From Azoarcus_F sp048158365 (GTDB taxonomy: Bacteria > Pseudomonadota > Gammaproteobacteria > Burkholderiales > Rhodocyclaceae), in NCBI GenBank assembly GCA_048158365.1, contig JBLLNL010000008.1: 64,000 bases of DNA; one strand, given 5' to 3'. The translations under genes were made by a program, and so were the position numbers. Positions within the stretch are counted from its first letter, which is position 1. The number at the start of each line of letters is the position of its first letter. Below the pieces are notes generated by a model. It had not been told where the DNA came from and made no database searches. It worked only from the letters and a program-made list of their open reading frames with translations. Of the stretch, positions 8,334 through 16,959 are shown one piece after another.

Positions 8334-9383
8334 ATGAGAGTCAATTCAATACTGAGTTCTGCGGTGTTCGCGTCCGCTCTTGCCTCGAGTGCGCTGACAT
8401 GGGCCGATCTTCCCACTGTTCGGGTCGAGTCGCGGCAGGGCGGGGCGACCCATGTGGCCGAGGCGAGCATCGAAGCGGTCAATCAGGTCACCGTTTCCGC
8501 GCAGATGGCCGGGCGGGTCGTCGAGTTGCGCGTGGATGCGGGCGACGCGGTCCTTGCGGGCGAGCGCCTGTTGCGGATCGATGCGTCGGAGGCTTCACAG
8601 GCGGTCGTCGGTGCCGAGGCGGTGGTGGCGCAGGCGCGGGCGGGACTCGCAAACGCGCGGGCCGAGTATGAGCGGGCACGCGCGCTGGCCGAGCGAGGTT
8701 TCATCAGCGAGTCCGTGGTCGACCAGACCAGAACCGCGTTCGAGGCAGCCCAGGCGCAACTGCGATCGGCACAGGCAGGGCGCAGCCAGTCCGAGGTGGT
8801 CCTCGGCTACGCGGATGTCGCGTCCCCGCTGACCGGCATCGTCTCCGAGCGGCATGTGGAACCGGGTGAGATGGCGCAACCCGGCACGCGGCTGTTGACC
8901 ATCTTCGATCCGACGGCGATGCGTGCCGTGGTCGACGTGCCGCAGAGCCGTCTTGCCGGCATCGAACCCGGTTCGGTGATTGCCAGTGTCGAACTGCCCG
9001 ACAGCGGGCGACGTGTGGAGGCGACGCGGGTCACGGTGATGCCGGCGGCCGACGCACGTACCTACACGCTGCGGCTCCGGATCGACCTGCCGGCCGATCT
9101 CGACCGTGTGATGCCGGGTGCGTTCGCACGGGTCTATTTCACCGTGGGCGACGCGACCCGCATCGTCGTTCCTGCGTCCTCGATCCTGCGTCGCAGCGAG
9201 GTCACCGGCGTCTACGTAGTGGATCCGCGAACCGGGTTCAGCCTGCGCCAGATCCGCCTCGGGGAGCCGGTCGGGGACGGCATGGTCGAGGTGCTGTCCG
9301 GACTGAATGGCAGCGAGGAGATTGCGCTCGATCCGATCCAGGCGGGCATCGTCGCGCGTGCGGCGCGTGCGGCCGGTCGCTGA
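8334..9383 (+). CDS. RND efflux periplasmic adaptor (membrane fusion) protein
   Basis: Adaptor of 349 residues linking an RND pump to an outer-membrane channel. An N-terminal signal sequence (to about residue 24, SSALTWA) leads into a lipoyl/barrel-sandwich half (VTVSAQMAGRVVELRVDAGDAV), an alpha-hairpin of repeated Ala/Arg helices (about 85-150, AQARAGLANARAEYERA) and the second lipoyl half (VASPLTGIVSERHVEPGEMA), then beta-barrel and membrane-proximal domains. It has no N-terminal lipobox cysteine. The permease follows 12 bases downstream. The start codon follows the operator-like palindrome directly. Confidence 0.9.
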   Translation: MRVNSILSSAVFASALASSALTWADLPTVRVESRQGGATHVAEASIEAVNQVTVSAQMAGRVVELRVDAGDAVLAGERLLRIDASEASQAVVGAEAVVAQARAGLANARAEYERARALAERGFISESVVDQTRTAFEAAQAQLRSAQAGRSQSEVVLGYADVASPLTGIVSERHVEPGEMAQPGTRLLTIFDPTAMRAVVDVPQSRLAGIEPGSVIASVELPDSGRRVEATRVTVMPAADARTYTLRLRIDLPADLDRVMPGAFARVYFTVGDATRIVVPASSILRRSEVTGVYVVDPRTGFSLRQIRLGEPVGDGMVEVLSGLNGSEEIALDPIQAGIVARAARAAGR

Positions 9384-9395
9384 GCGGGCATCGCC

Positions 9396-12300
9396 ATGGA
9401 ATCCGGTCTCGGGCTGTCCGGTCGCATCGCGGCCATCTTTCAACGCAACGCGCTGACGCCGCTGCTTGCGCTGATCCTGCTGCTGCTCGGCATCTTCGCC
9501 ACGCTGATCACCCCCAAGGAAGAAGAGCCGCAGATCGACGTGACGATGGCCAATGTGCTGGTTCCGTTTCCCGGTGCGTCGGCCCGGGATGTCGAGGCAC
9601 TGGTCGCACGGCCGGCCGAACAGGTTCTGTCACGCATCGCAGGGATCGAGCATGTCTACTCGGTGTCACGCCCGGGTATGGCGGTGATCACGGTCCAGTT
9701 CGAAGTCGGCGTGCCAAACCAGGACGCGCTGGTCAAGCTGTACGACACGATTCATTCCCACAGCGACTGGCTCAGCCCACAACTGGGCGTCGGTGAGCCG
9801 ATCATCAAGCCCAAGGGCATCGACGACGTGCCGATCGTCAGTCTCACTTTCTGGACGGCCGATCCGGAGCGGGCCGCTTTCGAGATGCAGCAGGTGTCGC
9901 GTGCGGTGGAACTCGAACTGAAGCGGCTGCCCGGTACCCGCGACGTGGTCACGATCGGCGGTCCCGGGCATGTGGTGCGCGTGCTGATGGATACCGAGCG
10001 GATGAATGCGTACGGTGTCACCGCGCAGGACATCCGCGCGGCGCTGCAACTTTCCAACGCGTCGCAACCGGCTGGAACGCTGACCGCGGGTAATCGCGAG
10101 GTGCTGGTGCGAACGGGTACCTATCTCGAATCCGCCGAGGACGTTCGCAGCCTGGTGGTCGGCATGGTCGAGGCGCGCCCGGTGTTCATGCGCGATGTGG
10201 CGGTCGTCGAGGACGGGCCGGATCAGCCGAACAACAACGTGTGGTTCGGCACCGGTGTGGCCGCTGCGCAGACCGGCATCGCCGAGCGGGGTGTCTTCCC
10301 CGCGGTCACGCTGTCGGTATCGAAGAAGCCCGGTGCGAATGCGGCCGACGTCGCGGATGCGGTGGTCGCCCGGGCGCGGGCGCTTCAGGATTCCATCATT
10401 CCGCACGGCGTGAACTTCACCGTCACGCGCAACTACGGAGAGACCGCCAACGACAAGGCGAACACGCTGATCGGTAAACTGGCGTTCGCGACTGGCGCGG
10501 TGGTGTTGCTGGTGTTCTTCGCGCTCGGTCGGCGCGAGGCGTTGATCGTCGGTGTCGCGGTGACGCTGACATTGGCGGCGACGCTGTTCGCGTCCTGGGC
10601 CTGGGGTTTCACACTGAACCGGGTCAGCCTGTTCGCGCTGATCTTCTCGATCGGCATCCTGGTCGATGACGCGATCGTGGTCGTCGAGAACATCCATCGC
10701 TGGAAGACGCTGGAGCCGGACACGCCGCTGTGGAAGCTGATTCCGAAGGCGGTCGACGAAGTCGGCAGCCCGACCATCCTTGCGACTTTCACCGTGATCG
10801 CGGCGCTGCTGCCGATGGCTTTCGTGACCGGGTTGATGGGTCCGTACATGAGCCCGATTCCGATCAACGCGTCCATGGGCATGGTCATCTCGCTCGCGAT
10901 AGCGTTTGTCGTGACCCCATGGCTGGCGCTGAAGCTGATGACCGGAAAGCCGGCCCGCGGGCACGCCACCGTCGACGGCGCGCGAGCCGATGCCGGGCCG
11001 GAAGAGGATCGCATGACGCGGGCTCTGGATCGCTTCTTCCGCAGGCTGATGACGCCGATGATCGACCCGGTGAAGGGTGGCCGGGCGCGCCTGATACTGT
11101 GGCTGGCGGTGTTCGGTTTGATCGCAGTATCGGTTGCGCTACCGCTCGGTCAGTGGGTGGTGCTGAAGATGTTGCCCTTCGACAACAAGAGCGAGTTCCA
11201 GGTCGTGCTGGACATGCCGGTAGGGACGCCGATCGAGGACACCACCCGCGTGCTGCGCGAGATCGGTGCCGAACTGTCCGGCGTGGCGGAAGTCTCCGAC
11301 TGGCAGGTCTATGCCGGCACCGCCAGTCCGATCAACTTCAACGGCCTGGTGCGTCAGTACTATCTGCGCAGCGCACCGGAGCACGGCGACATTCAGGTCA
11401 ATCTGGTCGACAAGTCGGCGCGCGAGCGCAAGAGCCACGAGATCGCGGTATCGGTTCGCGATGCGGTCGCCGCCATCGCGCGCGCCAGCGGCGGCAATGC
11501 GAAGGTGGTCGAAGTGCCACCCGGTCCGCCAGTGCTGTCGCCGATCGTGGCCGAGGTCTATGGGCCCGACTACGACGGGCAGATCGAGGTCGCGCGGCGC
11601 GTGCGGGCCACCTTCGAGGCGACACCGGACATCGTCGGCGTCGATGACACCATCGACGAGGCGGCCCCCAAGTTCGTGCTGCGGGTCGATCAGGCCAAGG
11701 CCGCGCGCATGGGCGTCGCCCAGGCCGACATCGTCGAGGTGGTGCGGCTGGGCCTGTCCGGCGAGGATGTCACGCCGATCTTCGGGGGCGACAACAAGTA
11801 CGAGATACCGGTGCGCATCCAGTTGCCCCCGGAGCGCAAATCGAGCGTCGACAACCTCCTCGCGATGAAGGTCCGCGCGAGCGACGGCGTGCTGGTTTCG
11901 GTGTCGGAACTGGTCGAGGTCGAGCAGCGGTTGCGTGAGCAGGTGATCTATCGTAAGGATCTGCTGCCCGTGGTCTACGTCACCGCCGACATGGGCGGAC
12001 GCCTGGACTCGCCGCTGTACGGCATGTTCGACATCCGCTCGCGCCTGAGCGACCTGAAACTCGACGGGCCCGGCCTGCAGGGTGTGCTCGGCGAATGGTT
12101 CATCCGGCAACCGGTCGATCCGTTCGAGGGCTACAGTATCAAATGGGATGGCGAGTGGCAGGTCACCTATGAGACCTTCCGCGACATGGGGGTTGCCTAT
12201 GCGGTCGGCCTGATCCTGATCTACCTGCTTGTGGTCGCCCAGTTCCGCAGCTATCTGGTGCCGCTGGTCATCATGGCACCGATCCCGCTGACCCTGATCG

Positions 12301-12680
12301 GCGTGATGCCCGGCCATGCGCTGTTCAACGCGCAGTTCACCGCGACGTCGATGATCGGCATGATCGCGCTGGCCGGCATCATCGTGCGCAACTCCATCCT
12401 GCTGGTGGACTTCGTGAACCAGCAGGTGCGCGAAGGCATGGAACTCGGCGAGGCGGTGATCCGTGCGGCGGCGGTGCGGGCCAAGCCGATCGGTCTGACC
12501 GCACTGGCGGCGATGATCGGCGCGATCTTCATTCTCGATGATCCGATCTTCAATGGTCTGGCGCTGAGTCTGATCTTCGGGGTGTTCGTGTCCACCGTGC
12601 TGACGCTGGTGGTGATTCCGGTCCTGTATTTCGCCGCGATGAAGAACCGCATCGCCCAACTCGAGGGAGAAGCAACATGA
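9396..12680 (+). CDS. RND-family efflux permease
   Basis: Inner-membrane proton-driven pump of 1094 residues with the usual duplicated topology: TM1, a large periplasmic loop, TM2-7, a second loop, TM8-12. The PFPGASARDVEALVARPAEQ porter-domain start and the TM4 charge-relay aspartates in GILVDDAIVVVENIH (about residue 425) are present. Cus-type metal efflux Met clusters are not obvious, so it looks closer to HAE-type pumps. The next gene, a DUF2892 protein, overlaps its stop by 4 bases. That association hints at sulfide or reactive sulfur stress rather than antibiotics, which is inference. No outer-membrane factor is encoded beside it. Confidence 0.92.
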   Translation: MESGLGLSGRIAAIFQRNALTPLLALILLLLGIFATLITPKEEEPQIDVTMANVLVPFPGASARDVEALVARPAEQVLSRIAGIEHVYSVSRPGMAVITVQFEVGVPNQDALVKLYDTIHSHSDWLSPQLGVGEPIIKPKGIDDVPIVSLTFWTADPERAAFEMQQVSRAVELELKRLPGTRDVVTIGGPGHVVRVLMDTERMNAYGVTAQDIRAALQLSNASQPAGTLTAGNREVLVRTGTYLESAEDVRSLVVGMVEARPVFMRDVAVVEDGPDQPNNNVWFGTGVAAAQTGIAERGVFPAVTLSVSKKPGANAADVADAVVARARALQDSIIPHGVNFTVTRNYGETANDKANTLIGKLAFATGAVVLLVFFALGRREALIVGVAVTLTLAATLFASWAWGFTLNRVSLFALIFSIGILVDDAIVVVENIHRWKTLEPDTPLWKLIPKAVDEVGSPTILATFTVIAALLPMAFVTGLMGPYMSPIPINASMGMVISLAIAFVVTPWLALKLMTGKPARGHATVDGARADAGPEEDRMTRALDRFFRRLMTPMIDPVKGGRARLILWLAVFGLIAVSVALPLGQWVVLKMLPFDNKSEFQVVLDMPVGTPIEDTTRVLREIGAELSGVAEVSDWQVYAGTASPINFNGLVRQYYLRSAPEHGDIQVNLVDKSARERKSHEIAVSVRDAVAAIARASGGNAKVVEVPPGPPVLSPIVAEVYGPDYDGQIEVARRVRATFEATPDIVGVDDTIDEAAPKFVLRVDQAKAARMGVAQADIVEVVRLGLSGEDVTPIFGGDNKYEIPVRIQLPPERKSSVDNLLAMKVRASDGVLVSVSELVEVEQRLREQVIYRKDLLPVVYVTADMGGRLDSPLYGMFDIRSRLSDLKLDGPGLQGVLGEWFIRQPVDPFEGYSIKWDGEWQVTYETFRDMGVAYAVGLILIYLLVVAQFRSYLVPLVIMAPIPLTLIGVMPGHALFNAQFTATSMIGMIALAGIIVRNSILLVDFVNQQVREGMELGEAVIRAAAVRAKPIGLTALAAMIGAIFILDDPIFNGLALSLIFGVFVSTVLTLVVIPVLYFAAMKNRIAQLEGEAT

Positions 12681-12892
12681 GTCTGACCATAAACCAGTTC
12701 GTCCGGATCTTCGCGGGTGCCTTCGTGCTCGTTTCGCTCGCGCTCGGCGTCGAGGCGTCTCCGCTGTTCGTCAGCAGGCACTTCCTGTGGTTCACCGCCT
12801 TCGTCGGTTTGAATCTGTTCCAGAGCGGTTTCACCCGCTTCTGTCCGCTCGAGAACATTCTGCGCAAGTTCGGTGTGCGCGACGGCGCCTGA
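12677..12892 (+). CDS. DUF2892 (YgaP-like) small membrane protein
   Basis: Protein of 71 residues whose ATG overlaps the permease stop (ATGA), so it is translationally coupled to the RND operon. Two hydrophobic segments (about 9-26 and 32-48) and the FTRFCPLENILRKFGV C-terminal pattern match the DUF2892 family, which forms the membrane part of the rhodanese YgaP and often occurs near sulfur-metabolism genes. Here there is no rhodanese domain. The conserved Cys in RFCPLE could bind sulfur or metal. Confidence 0.82.
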   Translation: MSLTINQFVRIFAGAFVLVSLALGVEASPLFVSRHFLWFTAFVGLNLFQSGFTRFCPLENILRKFGVRDGA

Positions 12893-12932
12893 GGAGGCCC
12901 GCTACACGCCGGAAAGGGCGGCGACGGCCGGC

Positions 12933-13445
12933 TCAGCCGCGCGCGGTCCGTCCGCCGGTCACGATCATGCCGAGCGCGAACAGGCCAACCGCGACGAAAC
13001 ACACCAGTGACCAGTTCGCGATCGTCAGGCCGAGAAAGGTCCAATCGATCGCGCCGCAGTCGCCGGTGCCGCGAAACATCATCGGCAGGGCTTCGGCCAG
13101 CCCGAAGCTCTCGACCAGGTACTCGAATCCCGGACCGCATTCGGCCAGATTCGGTGGTGAGCGCTGCAGGATGGACTGCTGGGTCGCGACCGTCCCGCCC
13201 GCGGCCGCCAGCAGCAACAGCACCCCGCCGTAGATGCGGTTGCCGAGGCGTCCGGGCGCATGGATACCGGCAATCAGGCCGACCAGCGCCACCAGCACGA
13301 ATGCATAGCGCTGCATGATGCACATCGGACAGGGTTCGAGTCCGACCACGTGCTGCAGGTACAGACCGAAAGCGAGCAGGCCGGTGCAGGTGGCGAACAG
13401 CGCGAGGAACAGCAGGCGGGAAGGAAGTTCGAACGGATTCGTCAT
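12933..13445 (-). CDS. dsbB: Disulfide bond formation protein B
   Basis: Inner-membrane quinone reductase that reoxidises periplasmic DsbA. It has 170 residues, four transmembrane helices and both redox pairs: C39-P-M-C42 in the first periplasmic loop (LEPCPMCIMQRYAF) and C103/C130 in the second (LAECGPG and GTGDCGAIDW). Length is typical of the family. The start is the ATG at 13445. It converges on the RND operon with a 40-base gap that shows no terminator. Confidence 0.95.
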   Translation of the reverse strand: MTNPFELPSRLLFLALFATCTGLLAFGLYLQHVVGLEPCPMCIMQRYAFVLVALVGLIAGIHAPGRLGNRIYGGVLLLLAAAGGTVATQQSILQRSPPNLAECGPGFEYLVESFGLAEALPMMFRGTGDCGAIDWTFLGLTIANWSLVCFVAVGLFALGMIVTGGRTARG

Positions 13446-13487
13446 GGAGTGTCGGCGTACGTACAGAGTCGAATTGAAAGCATGTAC

Positions 13488-13493
13488 ATTCTA
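13488..13493 (-). promoter_or_regulatory. Possible -10 element for dsbB
   Basis: On the minus strand TAGAAT lies 42 bases before the dsbB ATG, in an A/T-richer 40-bp stretch (13460-13500). The -35 element is not clear, so this is only a candidate. Confidence 0.3.
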
Positions 13494-13542
13494 AGAGGAA
13501 ACCATGCCGTTGACCGGGCCGGGCAGCCCGTTCGGTTTCGGG

Positions 13543-14463
13543 TCAGGCCGAGCGTGCCAGTTCGACCAGCGTCGCGACCTGGTCGAGCAGGGTCTGCGGA
13601 ATCGCGACCTCGCCATCGAGCATCGCGCGGACCAGTGCGGCGTTGTCATCGATTCCGGGTACATCCGGCAGTCCGGCCAGCGGGGGGGCGCCGCCTTCCT
13701 CGGCGGTCCAGGCGATCCTCGCCGTGCCGCCCACGAAGACTTCCATCTGTGGTCGCCGGCGCGGATTGGCATAGGCCTCGCCTTCGGTGCCGCGCAGCAG
13801 CATCGCGCATGCTCCATCCGCGAGCAGAAAGTCGTGCATGCGCACGAGGTACTCGGGGTGAGTCACCGAAACCACGCGCACGCTGCGACCCGGACAGGGG
13901 TCGACAAGCTTGGCCATCGTGTGGGCGCTGCCGCGCACGCCGAACCGCGTCCGCAAGCCGAGCAGGTGATCCAGGCCGGGCAGCAGCGACGCGACTGTCA
14001 CGCAGGCGATGTGCTTACGGGCGAGATCCGCCTCGGCTTCCATGACGCTGCCTGCCGGTGCGATGCCCAGTTCGGCGAGCAGCGTGAACGGGTTGCTGCG
14101 GGTGTCGAAGTCGTGGCGCCCCTGGATCAGCACCGGTACGCCTTGGCGGGCGAGCAACTGCGCCAGCAACGGCATCAGGTTGGCCTGCCGGCGTGCGCCG
14201 TTATAGGTCGGAATCACGACGCAGCGCGGACCTTCCGGGACCCGGAGCTGCACGCAACGGCGATCCATCGCGTGTTTGAAGCCGATCAGTTCCTCGAGCG
14301 ATTCGCTCTTGATCCGCAGCGACAGGATGATCGCGCCGAGTTCCAGTTCCGGCACGGCACCGTCCAGCATCGCGCCGAACAGTGCTTCGGCCTGTCCGGC
14401 ATCGATGCCGCGGGCACCCTTGGCGCCGCGGCCGATTTCCTTGATGATTGAGGCGTAGTTCAT
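13543..14463 (-). CDS. ybiB: YbiB-type (TrpD2) glycosyltransferase-family DNA-binding protein
   Basis: Protein of 306 residues related to anthranilate phosphoribosyltransferase. An N-terminal helical domain (about 1-70, ASIIKEIGRGAKGARGIDAGQAEALFGAMLDG) precedes the nucleoside-phosphorylase-like fold. YbiB/TrpD2 proteins have been described as nucleic-acid binders with basic surfaces rather than tryptophan enzymes, and residues GRHDFDTRSNPFTLLAELGI fit that group. The minus-strand frame stays open for 400 codons upstream, but those residues are antisense to the dehydrogenase genes. The ATG at 14463, with AGGA about 10 bases upstream, is the sensible start. Confidence 0.82.
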   Translation of the reverse strand: MNYASIIKEIGRGAKGARGIDAGQAEALFGAMLDGAVPELELGAIILSLRIKSESLEELIGFKHAMDRRCVQLRVPEGPRCVVIPTYNGARRQANLMPLLAQLLARQGVPVLIQGRHDFDTRSNPFTLLAELGIAPAGSVMEAEADLARKHIACVTVASLLPGLDHLLGLRTRFGVRGSAHTMAKLVDPCPGRSVRVVSVTHPEYLVRMHDFLLADGACAMLLRGTEGEAYANPRRRPQMEVFVGGTARIAWTAEEGGAPPLAGLPDVPGIDDNAALVRAMLDGEVAIPQTLLDQVATLVELARSA

Positions 14464-14472
14464 GCGCGCATT

Positions 14473-14494
14473 ATCCTGGCAATCGTTGCCGGAT
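14473..14494. promoter_or_regulatory. Palindromic operator candidate in the ybiB/dehydrogenase divergent region
   Basis: ATCC-T-GGCAA-TCG-TTGCC-GGAT is a near-perfect inverted repeat with one unpaired base, with core arms GGCAA (14478-14482) and TTGCC (14486-14490). It sits centrally in the 51-bp gap between two divergent starts, where a regulator could act on both. Confidence 0.4.
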
Positions 14495-14514
14495 ACATAA
14501 CGGAGTGACAGAAA

Positions 14515-15393
14515 ATGGAAGTCGGATTTATCGGACTCGGTCTGATGGGACGCCCGATGGCGCTCAATCTCATTAAGGCGGGCCACAGGGTCAGCGTGTG
14601 GAGTCGGCGTCGTGAGTCGATGCAGCCCCTGATGGATGCGGGCGCGCAGGGATGCGGCAGCGCGGCCGACGTCGCTGCGCGCGTGGAGGTCGTGATCAGC
14701 ATGGTGGCCGATGCGCCGGATGTCGAGCAGGTGGCGCTCGGGCCGGAGGGTGTCGCCGAAGGGGCGCGTCCGGGCCTGGTGTTCGTGGACATGAGCACGA
14801 TCGCGCCGGCCGCGGCGCAGTCGATCGCATCGCGTTTGAACGACCGGGGTATCACGATGCTGGACGCGCCGGTGTCGGGCGGGGAGGTCGGCGCGATCAA
14901 TGCAGGTCTGACCATCATGGTGGGGGGGGATGCGGCCGCATTTGAAAAGGTCAAACCGCTGTTCGAGGCCATGGGCAAGACGGTGTCGCTGATCGGCGGT
15001 GCCGGGGCGGGGCAGGTCGCCAAGGCCTGCAATCAGATCCTGACCGGGGTCGGTGTCGCTGCGGTGGCCGAGGCGCTCAATTTCGCGCGCAAGAGCGGCG
15101 TCGATGCGAGCAAGGTGCGCGAGGCCCTGCTGGGGGGTTTCGCGTACTCGCGGATTCTCGAGAACCATGGGCAGCGCATGCTGGATCGGAACTTCAAACC
15201 GGGGTTCAAGGCCTGGATGCACCAGAAGGATCTGCGCATCATCATGGAAGAGGCGCATCGCCTCGGTCTGGCGCTGCCGTCGTCGGCGGCGACGGCGCAG
15301 ATGTTCAACGCGATGGTGGGCAGCGGCCTGGGCGAGGACGATTCGGTGGCGATGTTGAAGCTGCTCGAGCGCATGAGCGGGATGGAGGGCTGA
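14515..15393 (+). CDS. NAD(P)-dependent beta-hydroxyacid dehydrogenase (first copy)
   Basis: Member of the 3-hydroxyisobutyrate / tartronate-semialdehyde reductase (GarR/GlxR) family, 292 residues. It has the Rossmann loop GLGLMGRPMA (about 7-16), the substrate signature DAPVSGG (117-123), catalytic K170 in GQVAKACNQ and the C-terminal HQKDLRIIMEEA helix. A basic RRR after beta-2 (VWSRRR) suggests a preference for NADP. It is followed after 3 bases by a paralogue with the same residue numbering for every motif. The exact substrate (tartronate semialdehyde, hydroxyisobutyrate or succinic semialdehyde) is not decidable. Confidence 0.88.
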   Translation: MEVGFIGLGLMGRPMALNLIKAGHRVSVWSRRRESMQPLMDAGAQGCGSAADVAARVEVVISMVADAPDVEQVALGPEGVAEGARPGLVFVDMSTIAPAAAQSIASRLNDRGITMLDAPVSGGEVGAINAGLTIMVGGDAAAFEKVKPLFEAMGKTVSLIGGAGAGQVAKACNQILTGVGVAAVAEALNFARKSGVDASKVREALLGGFAYSRILENHGQRMLDRNFKPGFKAWMHQKDLRIIMEEAHRLGLALPSSAATAQMFNAMVGSGLGEDDSVAMLKLLERMSGMEG

Positions 15394-15396
15394 ACC

Positions 15397-16284
15397 ATGC
15401 GTGTCGGATTCATCGGACTCGGCGCGATGGGACGGCCGATGGCCGAGCACTTGCTGCGCGGCGGTCATCGCGTCGCGGTATGGGCACGGCGTCGCGCCTC
15501 GGCGCAGTCGCTCGTGTCGACCGGCGCGGCGCTGTGCGGTTCGCCGGCCGAATTGGCGGCGACCAGCGACGTGGTCATCACCATCATCACGCTCGGGAGC
15601 GATGTGGAGTCGGTCGCGTTCGGTCCGGATGGATTGGCCTCCGGGTTCGTGCCGGGCAGCGTGCATGTGGACATGAGCACGATCTCCCCGGCGCTGGCAC
15701 GCGCGCTTGCCGAACGCTATGCAGCGCAGGGCGTGGCCTGGCTGGATGCGCCGGTATCCGGCGGGGATGTCGCGGCACGGGATGCCGCGCTCGCGATCAT
15801 GGCAGGCGGTGACGTAGAGACCCTCGAACGCGTCCGACCGCTGCTGTCATGCCTGGGCAAACGCATCGTCCATGTCGGGCCAGCCGGTGCCGGCCAGGTG
15901 GCCAAGGCGTGCAACCAGATGGTCATGGTGGCGACGATACAGGCCTGTGCCGAAGCGATGCATCTGGCCAATGCGCACCGCGTCGACCCCGCTGTGGTGC
16001 GCGCGGCGCTGATGGGCGGGTCGGCGGCCTCCCGGGTGCTCGAAGTGTTCGGTGGTCGCATGGTCGATCGCGATTTCGTTGCAGGCGTGCAGGCGCGCCT
16101 TCACCACAAGGATTTCGGCATCCTGCTCGACGAGGCGGTCCGGCTCGGCGCACCGTTGCCGGTCGCGGCACAGGTGGGGCAGCAGCTCAATGCGCTGATG
16201 GCGAGTGGCTGGGAGGCGGACGACAGCGCGAGCCTGCTGAAGGTGCTCGAACGGATACGGCCCGGTGTCACGCCGGTTGGGTGA
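15397..16284 (+). CDS. NAD(P)-dependent beta-hydroxyacid dehydrogenase (second copy)
   Basis: Tandem paralogue of the preceding gene, 295 residues, with the same landmarks: GLGAMGRPMA, VWARRR, DAPVSGG (117-123), K170 in GQVAKACNQ and HHKDFGILLDEA near the C terminus. The two diverge in substrate-pocket segments (FAYSRILENHGQRM in the first, SAASRVLEVFGGRM here), consistent with an old duplication and possible specialisation. Only 3 bases separate the genes, so they form one operon. The 3' end converges on the aldolase gene with an 18-base gap. Confidence 0.88.
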   Translation: MRVGFIGLGAMGRPMAEHLLRGGHRVAVWARRRASAQSLVSTGAALCGSPAELAATSDVVITIITLGSDVESVAFGPDGLASGFVPGSVHVDMSTISPALARALAERYAAQGVAWLDAPVSGGDVAARDAALAIMAGGDVETLERVRPLLSCLGKRIVHVGPAGAGQVAKACNQMVMVATIQACAEAMHLANAHRVDPAVVRAALMGGSAASRVLEVFGGRMVDRDFVAGVQARLHHKDFGILLDEAVRLGAPLPVAAQVGQQLNALMASGWEADDSASLLKVLERIRPGVTPVG

Positions 16285-16302
16285 TCCAGGCATTGCCGTG
16301 GT

Positions 16303-16959
16303 TCAGTCGGGCGGTCGCGGTTTGCCATACCAGCGAAAGCGCTCGACGACCTCGTGCATCTCGGTCGAGGACAGCAGGACCGGTGGCCCAAGCTGCAGCG
16401 TGCGCCAGTATTGCTCGCACAAGGCCTCGAATTCGATCGCGAGGTCGAGCGCGTGCGCAAGGTCGCGCCCGAACACGACCATGCCGTGATTCGCGATCAG
16501 GCAAGCGCTGCGTTCGGCGATCGCGTCGATCACCTGGTCGGAGAGCTGCTGCGTGCCGAAGGTAGCGTAGCCCGCGCAGCGGATCGTGTCGCCGCCGAAG
16601 CGCGCGATCATGTAATGAAAGGCTGGAATCGTCAGTCTCTGGCAGGCCAGCGCGGTCGCGAACGGAGCGTGGGCATGCACGATCGCGCCGGCTTCCGGGC
16701 GTCGGGCGTACAGGTCGGCATGAAAACGCCATTCGCTGGATGGTGCAATGGGATCGAATGTGGTGCCATCCGCGCCGACCCGCACCATGTCGTCCGGGGT
16801 GCAATGCGCCGGCGCGAGCCCGCTCGGGGTGATCAGCATTCCACCCGACACGCGCACGCTGACGTTTCCGGCGGTTCCGGTGTTCAGGCGTGCCCGGGTC
16901 AGGCCGCGTGCGGTTTCTAGCAGGGCCTCGCTCAGGCCGCGATGCCGGCGCGGCTTCAT
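16303..16959 (-). CDS. FucA-type class II aldolase, putative 5-(methylthio)ribulose-1-phosphate aldolase
   Basis: Zinc-dependent class II aldolase of 218 residues. The metal and catalytic positions E76 (SSEWRFH), H95 and H97 (VHAHAPF) and H158 (ANHGMV) match FucA E73, H92, H94 and H155 at a constant offset of 3. GGDTIRCAGYATFGT is also FucA-like. Its ATG overlaps the mtnA stop (ATGA), so the two are translationally coupled. That context argues against fucose metabolism and for cleavage of 5-methylthioribulose- or 5-deoxyribulose-1-phosphate to DHAP plus an aldehyde (DHAP shunt). An MtnB dehydratase is the main alternative, but the sequence resembles FucA more. Confidence 0.82.
   Translation of the reverse strand: MKPRRHRGLSEALLETARGLTRARLNTGTAGNVSVRVSGGMLITPSGLAPAHCTPDDMVRVGADGTTFDPIAPSSEWRFHADLYARRPEAGAIVHAHAPFATALACQRLTIPAFHYMIARFGGDTIRCAGYATFGTQQLSDQVIDAIAERSACLIANHGMVVFGRDLAHALDLAIEFEALCEQYWRTLQLGPPVLLSSTEMHEVVERFRWYGKPRPPD

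Noticed and set aside
14464..15666. 400-codon upstream extension of ybiB
   Set aside because: It reads through the opposite strand of the two dehydrogenase genes. ybiB has a proper ATG and family N terminus at 14463.
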